DNA from: Cyclobacteriaceae bacterium
Lineage (GTDB): Bacteria > Bacteroidota > Bacteroidia > Cytophagales > Cyclobacteriaceae
Length of the DNA stretch: 64,000 bases
NCBI GenBank assembly: GCA_023151255.1
Contig: JAKLJG010000005.1
Location: 121,795 to 185,794 of the forward strand
Reading direction: 5' to 3'
Shown here: positions 16,150-25,171 of the stretch, one piece after another
How positions within the stretch are numbered: position 1 is the stretch's first letter
Layout: each line of letters starts with the position of its first letter
The notes under the pieces: model-generated
Databases searched by the model: none
What the model saw: the letters and a program-made list of their open reading frames with translations, nothing else
Told to the model about the DNA's origin: nothing
Program-made: the position numbers and the translations under genes

Positions 16150-16950
16150 TTATTCAGGTAACAAAATTCTGCGGGCCTGGGTAACGGAATGGGTGTAAAC
16201 CCGGGTGTCGGCATTCAAAATGCCGTCTTCATCGAAGTGGTCAATGCGAACCTTTTCGTCAACATGAATAACCTTGTCTTCGGCAAGTAAAATTCCTGTA
16301 TAGAGATGCTTATCTTTCAAATTGGTAAAGAATACAAGATCACCGGCAGCCACATCGTCAAAAGTTTTAACCAGTCGGCCGTTATCCTGTTGGGCAGCCG
16401 TGGTGCGGTTCAGGGTATAGCCGCAAATTTTAAATACCATTTGTGTTAAGCCTGAAGCATCAATACCAAAAGGACTTCTTCCGCCCGGTAAAAAAGGAGC
16501 ATTAACATACTTCAAAGCAATGGTCTTTAAAAATTCCACATCACGCTTCTGCCCCAGGTTCTTTGATTCACCGTTAAAGGCAAACTGCTCCTCCATTTTA
16601 AATAATTCAGCACCCGAAATCGGAATAATGCTGCCCAGTAAAATCTGCAACGGACTTTTATTATACAGAATACTGGAAGTGATATCGGTAGTAATTTTAA
16701 AGTTAGCGCCATTGATGTAATCAAAATGTTCGCGCGTTATCGGGTGATGTTGCCGTGTGTCCAGCCATCCTTCAACCCGATCGAAATAATTTCGAATACG
16801 CAGCCATTTGTTATCCGGGCTTACCTCCACCACTTCATAGTGTTCTCCAAACAGAAGCTGGCTGGTTTGCTCAGCCGTGTGGGAGGGCTCGGCACGCAAC
16901 GCCACCAGGCTGAGCCGGCAAACTCCGTAGTTGGTATCAGTGGTGTTCAC
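16150..16950 (-). CDS. NlpC/P60-fold protein with SH3 domains, catalytic residues lost
   Basis: 266 aa. Residues about 8-140 form two SH3-like domains (LRAEPSHTAEQTSQLLFGEHYEV); residues about 140-266 form an NlpC/P60 peptidase fold (GGRSPFGIDASGLTQMVFKI, GDLVFF, VIHVDEKVRIDHFD). In active relatives the central motif is DCSG and the histidine lies in HVGI. Here the cysteine is Ala165 (codon GCT) and the HVG position reads YTG (Tyr217), with a displaced His215. It therefore looks like a pseudoenzyme that could still bind peptidoglycan peptides. No signal peptide is visible. It lies 3 bases from smpB in a leftward run. Confidence 0.85.
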   Translation of the reverse strand: MNTTDTNYGVCRLSLVALRAEPSHTAEQTSQLLFGEHYEVVEVSPDNKWLRIRNYFDRVEGWLDTRQHHPITREHFDYINGANFKITTDITSSILYNKSPLQILLGSIIPISGAELFKMEEQFAFNGESKNLGQKRDVEFLKTIALKYVNAPFLPGGRSPFGIDASGLTQMVFKICGYTLNRTTAAQQDNGRLVKTFDDVAAGDLVFFTNLKDKHLYTGILLAEDKVIHVDEKVRIDHFDEDGILNADTRVYTHSVTQARRILLPE

Positions 16951-16953
16951 AGG

Positions 16954-17409
16954 TTAGCGTTTAAGTCGTTCGAGTTGCCGCCTGGCATCGCGCTCTTTAA
17001 TGGCCTCGCGTTTATCAAACATTTTCTTTCCTCGGGCCAGGGCAATTTCCAGTTTGGCATAACCCCTGTCGTTTATAAACATACGTACTGGCACAATGGT
17101 TAAGCCTTTATCATGTTTCTGCTCCAGTTTCCGAAGCTCATTTTTTTTAAGCAGCAGCTTCCGCTCACGCTGGGCTTCGTGATTATAATGTTTGCCTTGT
17201 GCATATGGATTGATGTTAATGCCCTTTGCGAACAACTCACCATTCGAAAAGTAACAATACCCATCCTGTAGGTTTACCTTACCCTCCCGGATAGATTTAA
17301 TCTCCGTTCCTTTCAGCACCAATCCGGCTACATACTTATCGAGCAGTTCGTACTGAAAAGAGGCCTGCCGGTTGCGGATGTTTATATCGTTTGAAAATCG
17401 CTTGCTCAT
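16954..17409 (-). CDS. smpB: SsrA-binding protein SmpB
   Basis: 151 aa from the ATG at 17409 (MSKRFSNDINI); the frame is open further upstream but that part overlaps the thioesterase gene and is not SmpB-like. Family motifs are clear: NRQASFQYELLDKYVAGLVL, GTEIKSIREGKVNL, the central NPYAQGKHYNHEAQRERKLL and the basic C-terminal tail (KKMFDKREAIKERDARRQL). SmpB binds tmRNA and delivers it to stalled ribosomes. The length is usual for the family. It lies between the NlpC/P60-like gene and the thioesterase gene in a leftward run with tsaD. Confidence 0.97.
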   Translation of the reverse strand: MSKRFSNDINIRNRQASFQYELLDKYVAGLVLKGTEIKSIREGKVNLQDGYCYFSNGELFAKGININPYAQGKHYNHEAQRERKLLLKKNELRKLEQKHDKGLTIVPVRMFINDRGYAKLEIALARGKKMFDKREAIKERDARRQLERLKR

Positions 17410-17419
17410 TGCTGATGCA

Positions 17420-17809
17420 TCATGCCGTATTAAATAAAGCAGCCAGTTTTTTCCTTGGCAAAATTTTCTGGCCTGTTTTACCGGTGGCAATTAACCGGTT
17501 ATCAACTTTGGCTTCGTAGGCGCAAATCAACTCATTTGCTTTTAAGGATTCAACTGTTGCGGTGATGGTTACTGTTTCGTCAATAAAAGCCGGGCTTTTA
17601 TGATCAATGCTTAAAAATGTGCCAACCCCTTCTTCATCGTCATCACGCATTTCGAGAACGAACTGCCGTGTTGCCCATTCAATTTCACGGGCAAGGGTAA
17701 ACGTTGAGCATACCGGGTGCACTACCTTACCGTGGAAAGCAGCGACATCAGCAGCTTGTACCACAAAGCGGTATTGTTTTAAATCTCCTGTTTTGAAAAT
17801 CGGTTTCAT
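17420..17809 (-). CDS. Hotdog-fold thioesterase family protein
   Basis: 129 aa. The sequence fits a single hotdog domain. A central helix region (FHGKVVHPVCSTFTLAREIEWATRQFVL) is followed by beta strands with the typical substrate-binding turn (GVGTFLSIDHKSPAFIDETVTITATV) and VDNRLIATGKTGQKIL near the end. Similar small proteins hydrolyse acyl-CoA or act as fluoroacetyl-CoA-type thioesterases; the substrate is not predictable here. It starts 1 base after the tsaD stop, which suggests translational coupling, and lies upstream of smpB. Confidence 0.8.
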   Translation of the reverse strand: MKPIFKTGDLKQYRFVVQAADVAAFHGKVVHPVCSTFTLAREIEWATRQFVLEMRDDDEEGVGTFLSIDHKSPAFIDETVTITATVESLKANELICAYEAKVDNRLIATGKTGQKILPRKKLAALFNTA

Positions 17810-18820
17810 CTATTGAGCAATTGGGTATCGCGCCAGCGGAACCGTATCAAGTGAAGTAAACAAGCCTTGCTGATATTTATAATGAGCTGCCATGGCAATC
17901 ATAGCTGCATTATCGGTGCAATACTCAAATGCCGGCAGGTAGATATGCCAACCCAACTTGGATGCACGCGCCTGCAATTGTGCGCGTAATGCTGAGTTTG
18001 CTGAAACCCCACCGGCAATTCCAATTTCTTTAATGCCGGTTTGTTTTGCCGCCTCTTCGAGCCTGTCCAGAAGCATGCCGACCAGGTGGTGTTGAAAGCT
18101 TGCACACAAATCAGGCAAGTTCTCTTCTATAAAATTAGGATTGGCTTTTTTCTGATCCCGTAAAAAATAAAGGAAAGCTGTTTTAATACCACTGAATGAA
18201 AAATCTAATCCGGGCATTTCGGTTTTAGGAAATGAAAAAGCTTTTGGATCGCCTTGTTGGGAATACTGATCAATCAACGGGCCTCCGGGATACGGAAGGC
18301 CCATCAGTTTAGCTGCTTTGTCAAACGCTTCACCGGCAGCGTCATCGCGGGTTTCGCCAATAACCTCCATAGTCAGGTAATCCGTAACTTGGATAAGCTG
18401 GGTATGGCCACCGCTTACCGTAAGGCACAAAAACGGAAAAGCCGGCTTTGGCTCCTCAATAAAATGTGCCAGCACATGAGCTTCCAAGTGGTTTACTTCG
18501 ATAAGAGGCTTACCTAGTGCAAGGGCCATGCCTTTGGCAAACGATGCTCCCACCAGCAGTGCGCCCATCAGGCCAGGCCCGCGGGTAAACGCAATGGCAT
18601 CGAGTGAAGATTTTGAAATCCCTGCCTGATGAACAGCCTCGTCCACTACGGCAATAATATTTTTCTGATGGGCCCGCGAAGCCAACTCAGGCACCACACC
18701 GCCATATTTCCGGTGCACCGCCTGTGAGGCAATAATATTATTAAGTACCTTGCCGTTACAAATTACCGCGGCAGCGGTTTCATCGCATGACGATTCGATG
18801 GCAAGGATGACGGGACCCAT
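17810..18820 (-). CDS. tsaD: tRNA N6-adenosine threonylcarbamoyltransferase TsaD
   Basis: 336 aa from the ATG at 18820 (MGPVILAIESSCDET); an ATG at 18832 is possible but would overlap the divergent TamB-like start. The family signatures are present: ESSCDETAAAV, the metal-binding HLEAH (HxExH), SGGHTQL, GEAFDKAAKLMGLPYPGGP and GGVSANSALR, with the late metal ligand in TDNAAMIA. TsaD transfers the threonylcarbamoyl group to A37 of ANN-decoding tRNAs, with TsaB and TsaE. It is the first gene of the leftward tsaD-thioesterase-smpB run. Confidence 0.97.
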   Translation of the reverse strand: MGPVILAIESSCDETAAAVICNGKVLNNIIASQAVHRKYGGVVPELASRAHQKNIIAVVDEAVHQAGISKSSLDAIAFTRGPGLMGALLVGASFAKGMALALGKPLIEVNHLEAHVLAHFIEEPKPAFPFLCLTVSGGHTQLIQVTDYLTMEVIGETRDDAAGEAFDKAAKLMGLPYPGGPLIDQYSQQGDPKAFSFPKTEMPGLDFSFSGIKTAFLYFLRDQKKANPNFIEENLPDLCASFQHHLVGMLLDRLEEAAKQTGIKEIGIAGGVSANSALRAQLQARASKLGWHIYLPAFEYCTDNAAMIAMAAHYKYQQGLFTSLDTVPLARYPIAQ

Positions 18821-18830
18821 AGTGTAACGC

Positions 18831-21800
18831 ATGAAACTGCAAGTTATCAAAAATCAGGTATTGTATTGGCTCAAGAGCCTTGCGTTGTACGGCCTGTACA
18901 TTATTGTGCTGTTGATGCTCTCATCTTTTTTCCTTCTACAAATACCGGCTGTGCAGACACGCATAACCAAAGAAATTCTTGCATCTCTTTCGAATCAAAC
19001 CGGTTTTAAAATTACTGTCGGCCAGGTTGAATTCTACTGGTTCGACCAGGCTATGATTGAACGTTTGGCTATTGTTGATCCGGAAGGCAACACCATGATA
19101 GGCGCACACCGGCTACAGGTAAACTTTTCATTTAACGGAATTTTCGGAGATAGGGACATCCGTATTGATGCTGTAGGTGCCGACAGCGCCCGGGTTTTTC
19201 TAACACGCATCCAGGAAACCGATTCAACCCGTAACCTGAATATCAATGTATTTTCAAAACGACTGCGTGGCGCTGACAGAAAATCAACAGAAACCAGCGG
19301 CAGTATCAGTATAGGCGAAGCCATTCTGCAGCATTCGGCCTTTGCGTATGCTACCGAACGGGACAGTATTCCGTCAGGCTTCGATTACAACCATTTTAAA
19401 GTAAACCTGCATGAAGCTGAACTGCAGCGACTTTTATTGCAGGGTGATACCGTGCAATTTAAAGTAGCCTCATTCCAGGCAACAGAAAGCCGGAACAATT
19501 TTAACATCCAACAACTTGAAACATTCTTTCGGTACTCCGAGAATTGCCTGGAGTTCAGAGGACTGAACTTACAGGCCGGCAAAAGCGTCATTTCCGATAC
19601 ATTGGTATTTACGTTTGCCGATGAGGATGACCTGGGAGACTTTATAAACAAAGTATCCATTCGCGGGCATCTCACCAATACCGTGATCCATCCTACCGAT
19701 CTGGCCTTGTTTTTTCCGGAAGCCCAAGTATTGCCTTACCCGCTGCAGCTAAGCGGAAACATTACCGGCAGTATAAATGATTTCCGTTTTACAGGCATGA
19801 CTGTTGAAACAGGGAACACCCGGCTACACGGGACGCTGCAAATGGAGGGCCTTCCGGATATTAACGAAACGTTTATTGTACTCACGTTGCAACAATCGCA
19901 AGTTGATTTTGCCGACCTGGGCTTTCTAATGAACGAGGCGGTAATCAAACGGTTAAAACCCTTAGGCCGCGTAAAACTTACCGGTCAATTTCTGGGTTAT
20001 CCTACCGACTTTGTAGCCACGGGCAATTTTGCCAGCAGCATCGGTCATATCCACTCTGACATAAACCTTAAATTAGACGAAAGCGATTTTGACCGTTCAA
20101 CGTACAGGGGCCGGCTTGCCCTAACCGATTTTCATTTAGGGAAATACCTGAACGATACAACCACTTTTCAATTGGTGAGCATGAACGGACAAATAAACGG
20201 AGCCGGACTGACTTTTAATGCGGCAGATTTTACGCTTAACGGAAGCATATCGGCCCTCGGAATAAATGGATACACCTATACAGGCATCGAAACCAATGCC
20301 CGGTTTGCAAGTCAGTTGTTTAAGGGCAAGTTATCGGTGGATGATCCAAACCTGCAGTTGAGTATTAACGGCTCGGTTGACCTTCGCAACTCGGTTAACC
20401 GATTTGACTTTACCGGAGTAATTGATACGTTGAATCTGGATAAAATCAACCTTGCTCCAAGACCGTTATTCATTCAAACAAAAATGGATGTGGCCATGCA
20501 AGGCCTGGTGCTTGACAGCCTCCGGGGAACAGCAACACTTAGTGACATAACCGTGGTTTATAAGGACGAGTCGCTTAAACTTAACCAAATCACGCTGGAA
20601 GCCCTGCGGAACCAACAACAACGAAGATTGAATTTAAACACAACCGTGGCTAATGCAGCGGTATCGGGCGATTTCTATTTTTCTGATTTATTTGCCGATT
20701 TGCAACGGCTGTTAAAGGAATTTTACCTGAATATTGAAAACAACCAAGAGAATATTGCCGCACACTATGCCGATAAAAAATCATTAGTTAAACAATACCA
20801 TGCTGATTTTTCGATTCAGTTAAAGGATATTAAATCGGTAATGGAACTTTCAGATATACCCCTATATATCAGTAAAAACACTCACATCGAAGGCCGTTTT
20901 TCAAACGGTTTAACAACCAACCTCCAGGCCTTTACCCGATTCGATTCGCTTACCTACGGTGTTCAATCCTTTTATGACAACCAAATTGAAATAAGCGCTT
21001 CGAAAATTGCCGACAGCACCCGCACCCTCGCCATGGTTTATCTTCAATCGGCCAGGCAAAAACTGGGTGGCACCCTTGAAGCAGATGGCTTAACCCTGGA
21101 AGCCATTTGGGATAGCCATGAAATCAATATTGATTTTGGCCTTCGGCAAAAAGATGATATCGCGGTTGACTTGCACGCAAAAATTGCGTTCATGGACAGT
21201 ACCTACATCCGCTTTCAACCCTCTGCCTTTAGGCTGCTGCAACAAATCTGGTCGTTCGATCCTACAAACGAAATTGTAGTGAAAGGAAAAGAATGGACCT
21301 TCAGGCATGTAACCCTTACAAACCAACAACAAACCATCGGCCTAACCGGCACGCTATCTGCCGACTCGGCCCGTACGCTTACCCTGTTTGTAAGAGATTT
21401 TGAAATGCAATCGATTAACCCGTTGCTTGAACGCAAAATTCAGGGCACCACCAATGCAACCGTTATACTGACCAACTACTACAATCAGCCGACTATTCAG
21501 AACAAGCTAACCATTCGAGAACTTATAGTTGATGGTTTTCTTATTGGCGATATTACCGGCAATAACCTGTGGGATGCAGATGCCCGCCTTTTCAAACTTA
21601 ATTTTTTTATCGACCGCCTGGGTACCCGTATTGTAAATTGCGATGGCCATTACAATCCAGCCGATTCCAATAACCCCCTAAACATAACAGCACGTTTTAA
21701 ACAAGCAAATCTTAAAATATTTGAGCCTTTTTTAGACGACCTGTTCAGTCAGTTTGAGGGGACTATTTCCGGAAACTACACTGTTACAGGACAACTCTCC

Positions 21801-23396
21801 AACCCTGAAATTAATGGCTCAGGCCGGGTAGAAAACGGGGGAATGGTGATTAATTACCTGAATACTGCTTATCAGTTCAACGGTATCGTTGGGCTGACCC
21901 CTAACTCTATTTACTTTGAGGAAGTCGATCTCACCGATGCCTTTCGTAACCGTGCAGAGCTGCAAGGCACGATTACACATCATAACTTTGAAAACATGGA
22001 AGTAAACCTGGCGGCAAAATTCACCGACTTTCAGGTATTAAATACCACCGCGCAGGACAATACCCTCTTTTATGGCCAGGCCTATGCTACCGGTGATGTT
22101 ACCATTACCGGCCCTGTTAACAACCTTAAAATAACTGCCAATGCCACCACCCGGAAAAACACAAAACTGTTTATTCCTGTAAGCGGCACAACCACAACCG
22201 AACAAAAAGACTTTATCACCTTTGTAAGCTTTACTGACTCAACCTACCTGATAAACCAGCAAAAAGCAACAGCCGATCGAATAAACCTGACCGGTTTAAC
22301 CATTGATTTCAATATTGATGTTACCCCGGATGCTTACTGCGAAATCATTTTCGATCTAAAGGCCGGTGACATTATTCGGGGCCGCGGTACCGGCAAACTT
22401 AAACTACAACTCGATACCCAAGGCGAGTTTAATATGTTTGGGCCACTGGAATTTACAGAAGGCTACTATAACTTTACTCTCTACGATATCATAAACAAGG
22501 AATTTCAGGTTAAGCCCGGTAGTAGGATTACCTGGTATGGCGATCCCTACCAAGCTATGCTGGATATTGATGCAACCTACAATCAGTTGGCCTCGCTGGC
22601 ACCCATTCTCTCCGACCCAAGCCTAAGAGAAGTTACTCAAATTAAGCGAAAGTACCCGGTGCAGGTACTGCTTAATCTGGAAGGTCCCATGCTGTCCCCT
22701 CAAATTACTTTTGATATTGAAGCCAGGGATCTCCCTAAATCCATACCTGTTGACGGCCGGCCGCCTGTCGCACTGGATCTTGAGTTTTACTCATTCAAAA
22801 ATAAGATAGACGAGCAGGAGTTGAAGAAGCAAGTTTTCAGCTTGATTATTCTGCGAAGGTTTTCACCACTGGAATCATCAATCAGCATGAGCGGGTCAGT
22901 TGCCAACAGTGTAAGCGAACTGCTCTCCAACCAACTCAGCTACTGGATGAGCCAGGTGGATGAAAACCTTGAAATTGATGTCGATCTGGGCACCATGGAT
23001 CAGGAGACCTTTAACACCTTTCAACTACGATTATCTTATACCTTTCTAAACGGAAGGCTTCGGGTAACCGGTGATGGAACCTTTAACAACCAACCTGGCT
23101 CAACAACCACCGGTAACCAACCAGGTAATGCAACGCCTGTTGCCGGTGACTGGACCGTGGATTACCTGCTTACCCCCGATGGAACATTCAAAGTAAAAAT
23201 GTTTAGCCGCACCAATGTAAACCAACTTGCTACCAATACAGCTAACCAAACTACCCTTACCACCGGTGTAAGCCTGATGTACACCCGCAGTTTTAATGAG
23301 TTAAAAGATCTGCTGAAAGCCAGTCGAAACCGGAACTTACGCAAACCGGAAGAAGACATGATCGATGAATCGGGTAAAGAAAATGAAGGCAACTAA
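18831..23396 (+). CDS. TamB-like translocation and assembly module protein (DUF490)
   Basis: 1521 aa. An N-terminal membrane anchor (about residues 15-40: LALYGLYIIVLLMLSSFFLLQI) is followed by a very long beta-rich periplasmic body of the AsmA/TamB type (FYWFDQAMIERLAIVDPEG, repeated beta-helical segments) and a C-terminal DUF490 region from about 1000 (NMFGPLEFTEGYYNFTLYD, then QVLLNLEGPM, LSNQLSYWMSQVDENLEIDV). Family members bridge inner and outer membranes and support outer-membrane protein assembly or phospholipid transport. The start abuts the divergent tsaD. The last 14 bases overlap the following gene if its ATG at 23383 is used. Confidence 0.9.
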   Translation: MKLQVIKNQVLYWLKSLALYGLYIIVLLMLSSFFLLQIPAVQTRITKEILASLSNQTGFKITVGQVEFYWFDQAMIERLAIVDPEGNTMIGAHRLQVNFSFNGIFGDRDIRIDAVGADSARVFLTRIQETDSTRNLNINVFSKRLRGADRKSTETSGSISIGEAILQHSAFAYATERDSIPSGFDYNHFKVNLHEAELQRLLLQGDTVQFKVASFQATESRNNFNIQQLETFFRYSENCLEFRGLNLQAGKSVISDTLVFTFADEDDLGDFINKVSIRGHLTNTVIHPTDLALFFPEAQVLPYPLQLSGNITGSINDFRFTGMTVETGNTRLHGTLQMEGLPDINETFIVLTLQQSQVDFADLGFLMNEAVIKRLKPLGRVKLTGQFLGYPTDFVATGNFASSIGHIHSDINLKLDESDFDRSTYRGRLALTDFHLGKYLNDTTTFQLVSMNGQINGAGLTFNAADFTLNGSISALGINGYTYTGIETNARFASQLFKGKLSVDDPNLQLSINGSVDLRNSVNRFDFTGVIDTLNLDKINLAPRPLFIQTKMDVAMQGLVLDSLRGTATLSDITVVYKDESLKLNQITLEALRNQQQRRLNLNTTVANAAVSGDFYFSDLFADLQRLLKEFYLNIENNQENIAAHYADKKSLVKQYHADFSIQLKDIKSVMELSDIPLYISKNTHIEGRFSNGLTTNLQAFTRFDSLTYGVQSFYDNQIEISASKIADSTRTLAMVYLQSARQKLGGTLEADGLTLEAIWDSHEINIDFGLRQKDDIAVDLHAKIAFMDSTYIRFQPSAFRLLQQIWSFDPTNEIVVKGKEWTFRHVTLTNQQQTIGLTGTLSADSARTLTLFVRDFEMQSINPLLERKIQGTTNATVILTNYYNQPTIQNKLTIRELIVDGFLIGDITGNNLWDADARLFKLNFFIDRLGTRIVNCDGHYNPADSNNPLNITARFKQANLKIFEPFLDDLFSQFEGTISGNYTVTGQLSNPEINGSGRVENGGMVINYLNTAYQFNGIVGLTPNSIYFEEVDLTDAFRNRAELQGTITHHNFENMEVNLAAKFTDFQVLNTTAQDNTLFYGQAYATGDVTITGPVNNLKITANATTRKNTKLFIPVSGTTTTEQKDFITFVSFTDSTYLINQQKATADRINLTGLTIDFNIDVTPDAYCEIIFDLKAGDIIRGRGTGKLKLQLDTQGEFNMFGPLEFTEGYYNFTLYDIINKEFQVKPGSRITWYGDPYQAMLDIDATYNQLASLAPILSDPSLREVTQIKRKYPVQVLLNLEGPMLSPQITFDIEARDLPKSIPVDGRPPVALDLEFYSFKNKIDEQELKKQVFSLIILRRFSPLESSISMSGSVANSVSELLSNQLSYWMSQVDENLEIDVDLGTMDQETFNTFQLRLSYTFLNGRLRVTGDGTFNNQPGSTTTGNQPGNATPVAGDWTVDYLLTPDGTFKVKMFSRTNVNQLATNTANQTTLTTGVSLMYTRSFNELKDLLKASRNRNLRKPEEDMIDESGKENEGN

Positions 23397-24255
23397 TTTT
23401 TTTGTTTTAGCCTGGCTTTCATTATTACCTGTTTACGCTCAGGATTCCACAAACATACTTAACCAAAAACGACTACATACGGTACTCATCGCAGGCGGTG
23501 CAGCTTACACAGCTACACTTATCGGGCTAAACAATCTGTGGTACTCCCAAAGCGAAAAGCAATCCTTCAGGTTCTTCAACGATAATGATGAGTGGAAGCA
23601 AGTGGATAAGATGGGGCATTTTTTCACTGCATTCCATTTCAGTTCAGCCACTTCGGCAACCTTGCAATGGGCCAACGTAGAAAAGCGTAAAGCCGACCTG
23701 TGGGGATCCGTTACCGGATTCCTCATCCTGCTGCCAATTGAAATAATGGATGGATTTTCAGCGGATTATGGAGCATCCGGTGGCGACTTACTGGCCAATG
23801 CCGCAGGGTCTGCATTCTTTTTAGGGCAATCACTAATCTGGAAAGAGACGCGTATCCAACCCAAGTTCTCCTTCCAGCGTACCGGGTACCCCGCCCTTCG
23901 CACAGACGGTACCCTGGGTGAAGGTATGCCCAGCGAAATTATTAAAGATTATAACGGCCAAACCTACTGGCTCTCGGTTGACCTTGATAAATTCTTTCAT
24001 TTTCCAAAATGGCTCAACCTGGCTGTTGGGTATGGTGCAAACGAAATGGTGTACGCCTGTGATCATGAAAACCAGGCTGCCGGCTACAATGCCTTTCGCC
24101 AATATTATGTTGGCATTGATTTCGACCTTTCGCACATCAGAACAAAATCGAAAGCATTAAACACGGCCTTATTCCTTGTTAATATGATTAGACTGCCGGC
24201 CCCGGCTTTTCAGTTTTCGAAAAATGGAAATAGCTTTCAGATGTTTCAATTCTGA
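23383..24255 (+). CDS. DUF2279-type periplasmic/membrane protein
   Basis: 290 aa from the ATG at 23383 (MKATNFFVLAWL); an ATG at 23365 adds 6 residues. A signal peptide runs to about residue 19 (LPVYAQD). A second hydrophobic segment follows (VLIAGGAAYTATLIGLNNLWY). The motif VDKMGHFFTAFHFSSATSA and the segment GFLILLPIEIMDGFSADYGAS, followed by GASGGDLLANAAGS, fit the YfiM-like DUF2279 family of envelope proteins. It overlaps the TamB-like gene by 14 bases, so the two are translationally coupled and may act together in the outer membrane. Its biochemical function is unknown. Confidence 0.8.
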   Translation: MKATNFFVLAWLSLLPVYAQDSTNILNQKRLHTVLIAGGAAYTATLIGLNNLWYSQSEKQSFRFFNDNDEWKQVDKMGHFFTAFHFSSATSATLQWANVEKRKADLWGSVTGFLILLPIEIMDGFSADYGASGGDLLANAAGSAFFLGQSLIWKETRIQPKFSFQRTGYPALRTDGTLGEGMPSEIIKDYNGQTYWLSVDLDKFFHFPKWLNLAVGYGANEMVYACDHENQAAGYNAFRQYYVGIDFDLSHIRTKSKALNTALFLVNMIRLPAPAFQFSKNGNSFQMFQF

Positions 24256-24301
24256 AAATTGTACTTTTTTTCTACCTTCCAACCAATTAAACCTTCTTGT
24301 T

Positions 24302-24700
24302 ATGAACATCCTGCAGGCTGTTAAACAATATGCCGACCAGATTGGCGGCACATTTACCGATTACGATTACACCAAGGGTATCATTGTTGTGCCCCTGAAC
24401 AACGGGCGATTTCAAACCGTACTGGTTGTTATTGAAAAGAGTAAAACGTCAGGCAAAGAGCGGGCTGTATTCACCTCAAAGGTTACTGAATACAACGCTT
24501 CAATTGATGCCTACGATTTACTGGTTCAGAATGGCCATTTTGATTACAGCAAGTTTATTGTAGATGATGGCCAGATTAAGGTTGTAGCATCGAGCCTTGT
24601 CGATACCACTACCGCTGATGACGTTAAATACATGATTCAGGAAGTAGCTCAACTGGCCGACCACTACGAATTTAAGTTTACCGGTAAAGACATTCACTAA
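24302..24700 (+). CDS. Small conserved hypothetical protein
   Basis: 132 aa from the ATG at 24302 (MNILQAVKQYADQ). It has no signal peptide or membrane segment. The alternating alpha and beta pattern (GTFTDYDYTKGIIVVPL, FQTVLVVIEKSK, YDLLVQNGHFDYSKFIVDDGQIKVV, VKYMIQEVAQLADHYEFKF) resembles YbjN or secretion-chaperone-like folds, but this is only a structural impression. It stands between the DUF2279 gene and rnpB. Confidence 0.65.
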   Translation: MNILQAVKQYADQIGGTFTDYDYTKGIIVVPLNNGRFQTVLVVIEKSKTSGKERAVFTSKVTEYNASIDAYDLLVQNGHFDYSKFIVDDGQIKVVASSLVDTTTADDVKYMIQEVAQLADHYEFKFTGKDIH

Positions 24701-24722
24701 ACCGCACTAACCACCATTTCGT

Positions 24723-24730
24723 TATTTTTG
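24723..24730 (+). promoter_or_regulatory. rnpB promoter, -7 element
   Basis: TATTTTTG matches the Bacteroidota -7 consensus TAnnTTTG exactly. The predicted start of the RNase P RNA (G at 24736, first base of helix P1) lies 6 bases downstream, which agrees with the usual distance. I see no good -33 element. Confidence 0.65.
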
Positions 24731-24735
24731 CATCA

Positions 24736-25115
24736 GCAAGCCGGCTTACCGCTTCGCTATTGGCGGGGAGGAAAGTCCGGGCAACTTCAGGAAGCATACC
24801 CCGGGAAACCGGGGGGTTTGGCAGAAAGTGCCAAATACAGATAGTGCCACAGAAAACAGGTAGCTCTGCTATAGGCGGGGTGATAGTGAAAAGGCGGGGT
24901 AAGAGCCCACCGCCCCGGTGGTAAGCATCGGGGGCACGGAAAACCTTATGCGTTGAAAGGTCAAATATATCCTGGCTTTGAATTTCCTGATTCAACTCCG
25001 ACTTGCCTCGGATGCCGGGATGGGTAGACCGATTGATCACGCCCGAAAGGCGTGACCAGATAAATGGTAAGCCTTCCGCGTGTTGCGGGAGACAGAACCC
25101 GGCTTACAGGCTTGC
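24736..25115 (+). ncRNA. rnpB: RNase P RNA, class A
   Basis: About 380 nt. The conserved core elements are readable: GAGGAAAGTCCGGGC near the 5' end, ACAGAAAACAGG, GATAGTGAAAAGGCGGGG and ACAGAACCCGGCTTA near the 3' end. Helix P1 forms between GCAAGCC at 24736-24742 and GGCTTGC at 25109-25115, which defines both ends. The RNA is the catalytic subunit that trims tRNA 5' leaders. An exact -7 element sits just upstream and an intrinsic terminator just downstream, so it is its own transcription unit. Confidence 0.97.
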
Positions 25116-25120
25116 GTTAT

Positions 25121-25155
25121 AAACCTTCCGGAAACAACCGGAAGGTTTATTTTTA
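25121..25155 (+). terminator. Intrinsic terminator of rnpB
   Basis: A perfect 11-base stem (AAACCTTCCGG / CCGGAAGGTTT) with loop AAACAA is followed by ATTTTT. It lies 5 bases after the end of RNase P RNA helix P1 and 17 bases before the response regulator start. Confidence 0.93.
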
Positions 25156-25171
25156 AATAAACTTATAAACT

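Noticed and set aside
24678..25040. 120-aa leftward ORF
   Set aside because: It lies across the RNase P RNA, whose conserved elements fully explain the sequence.
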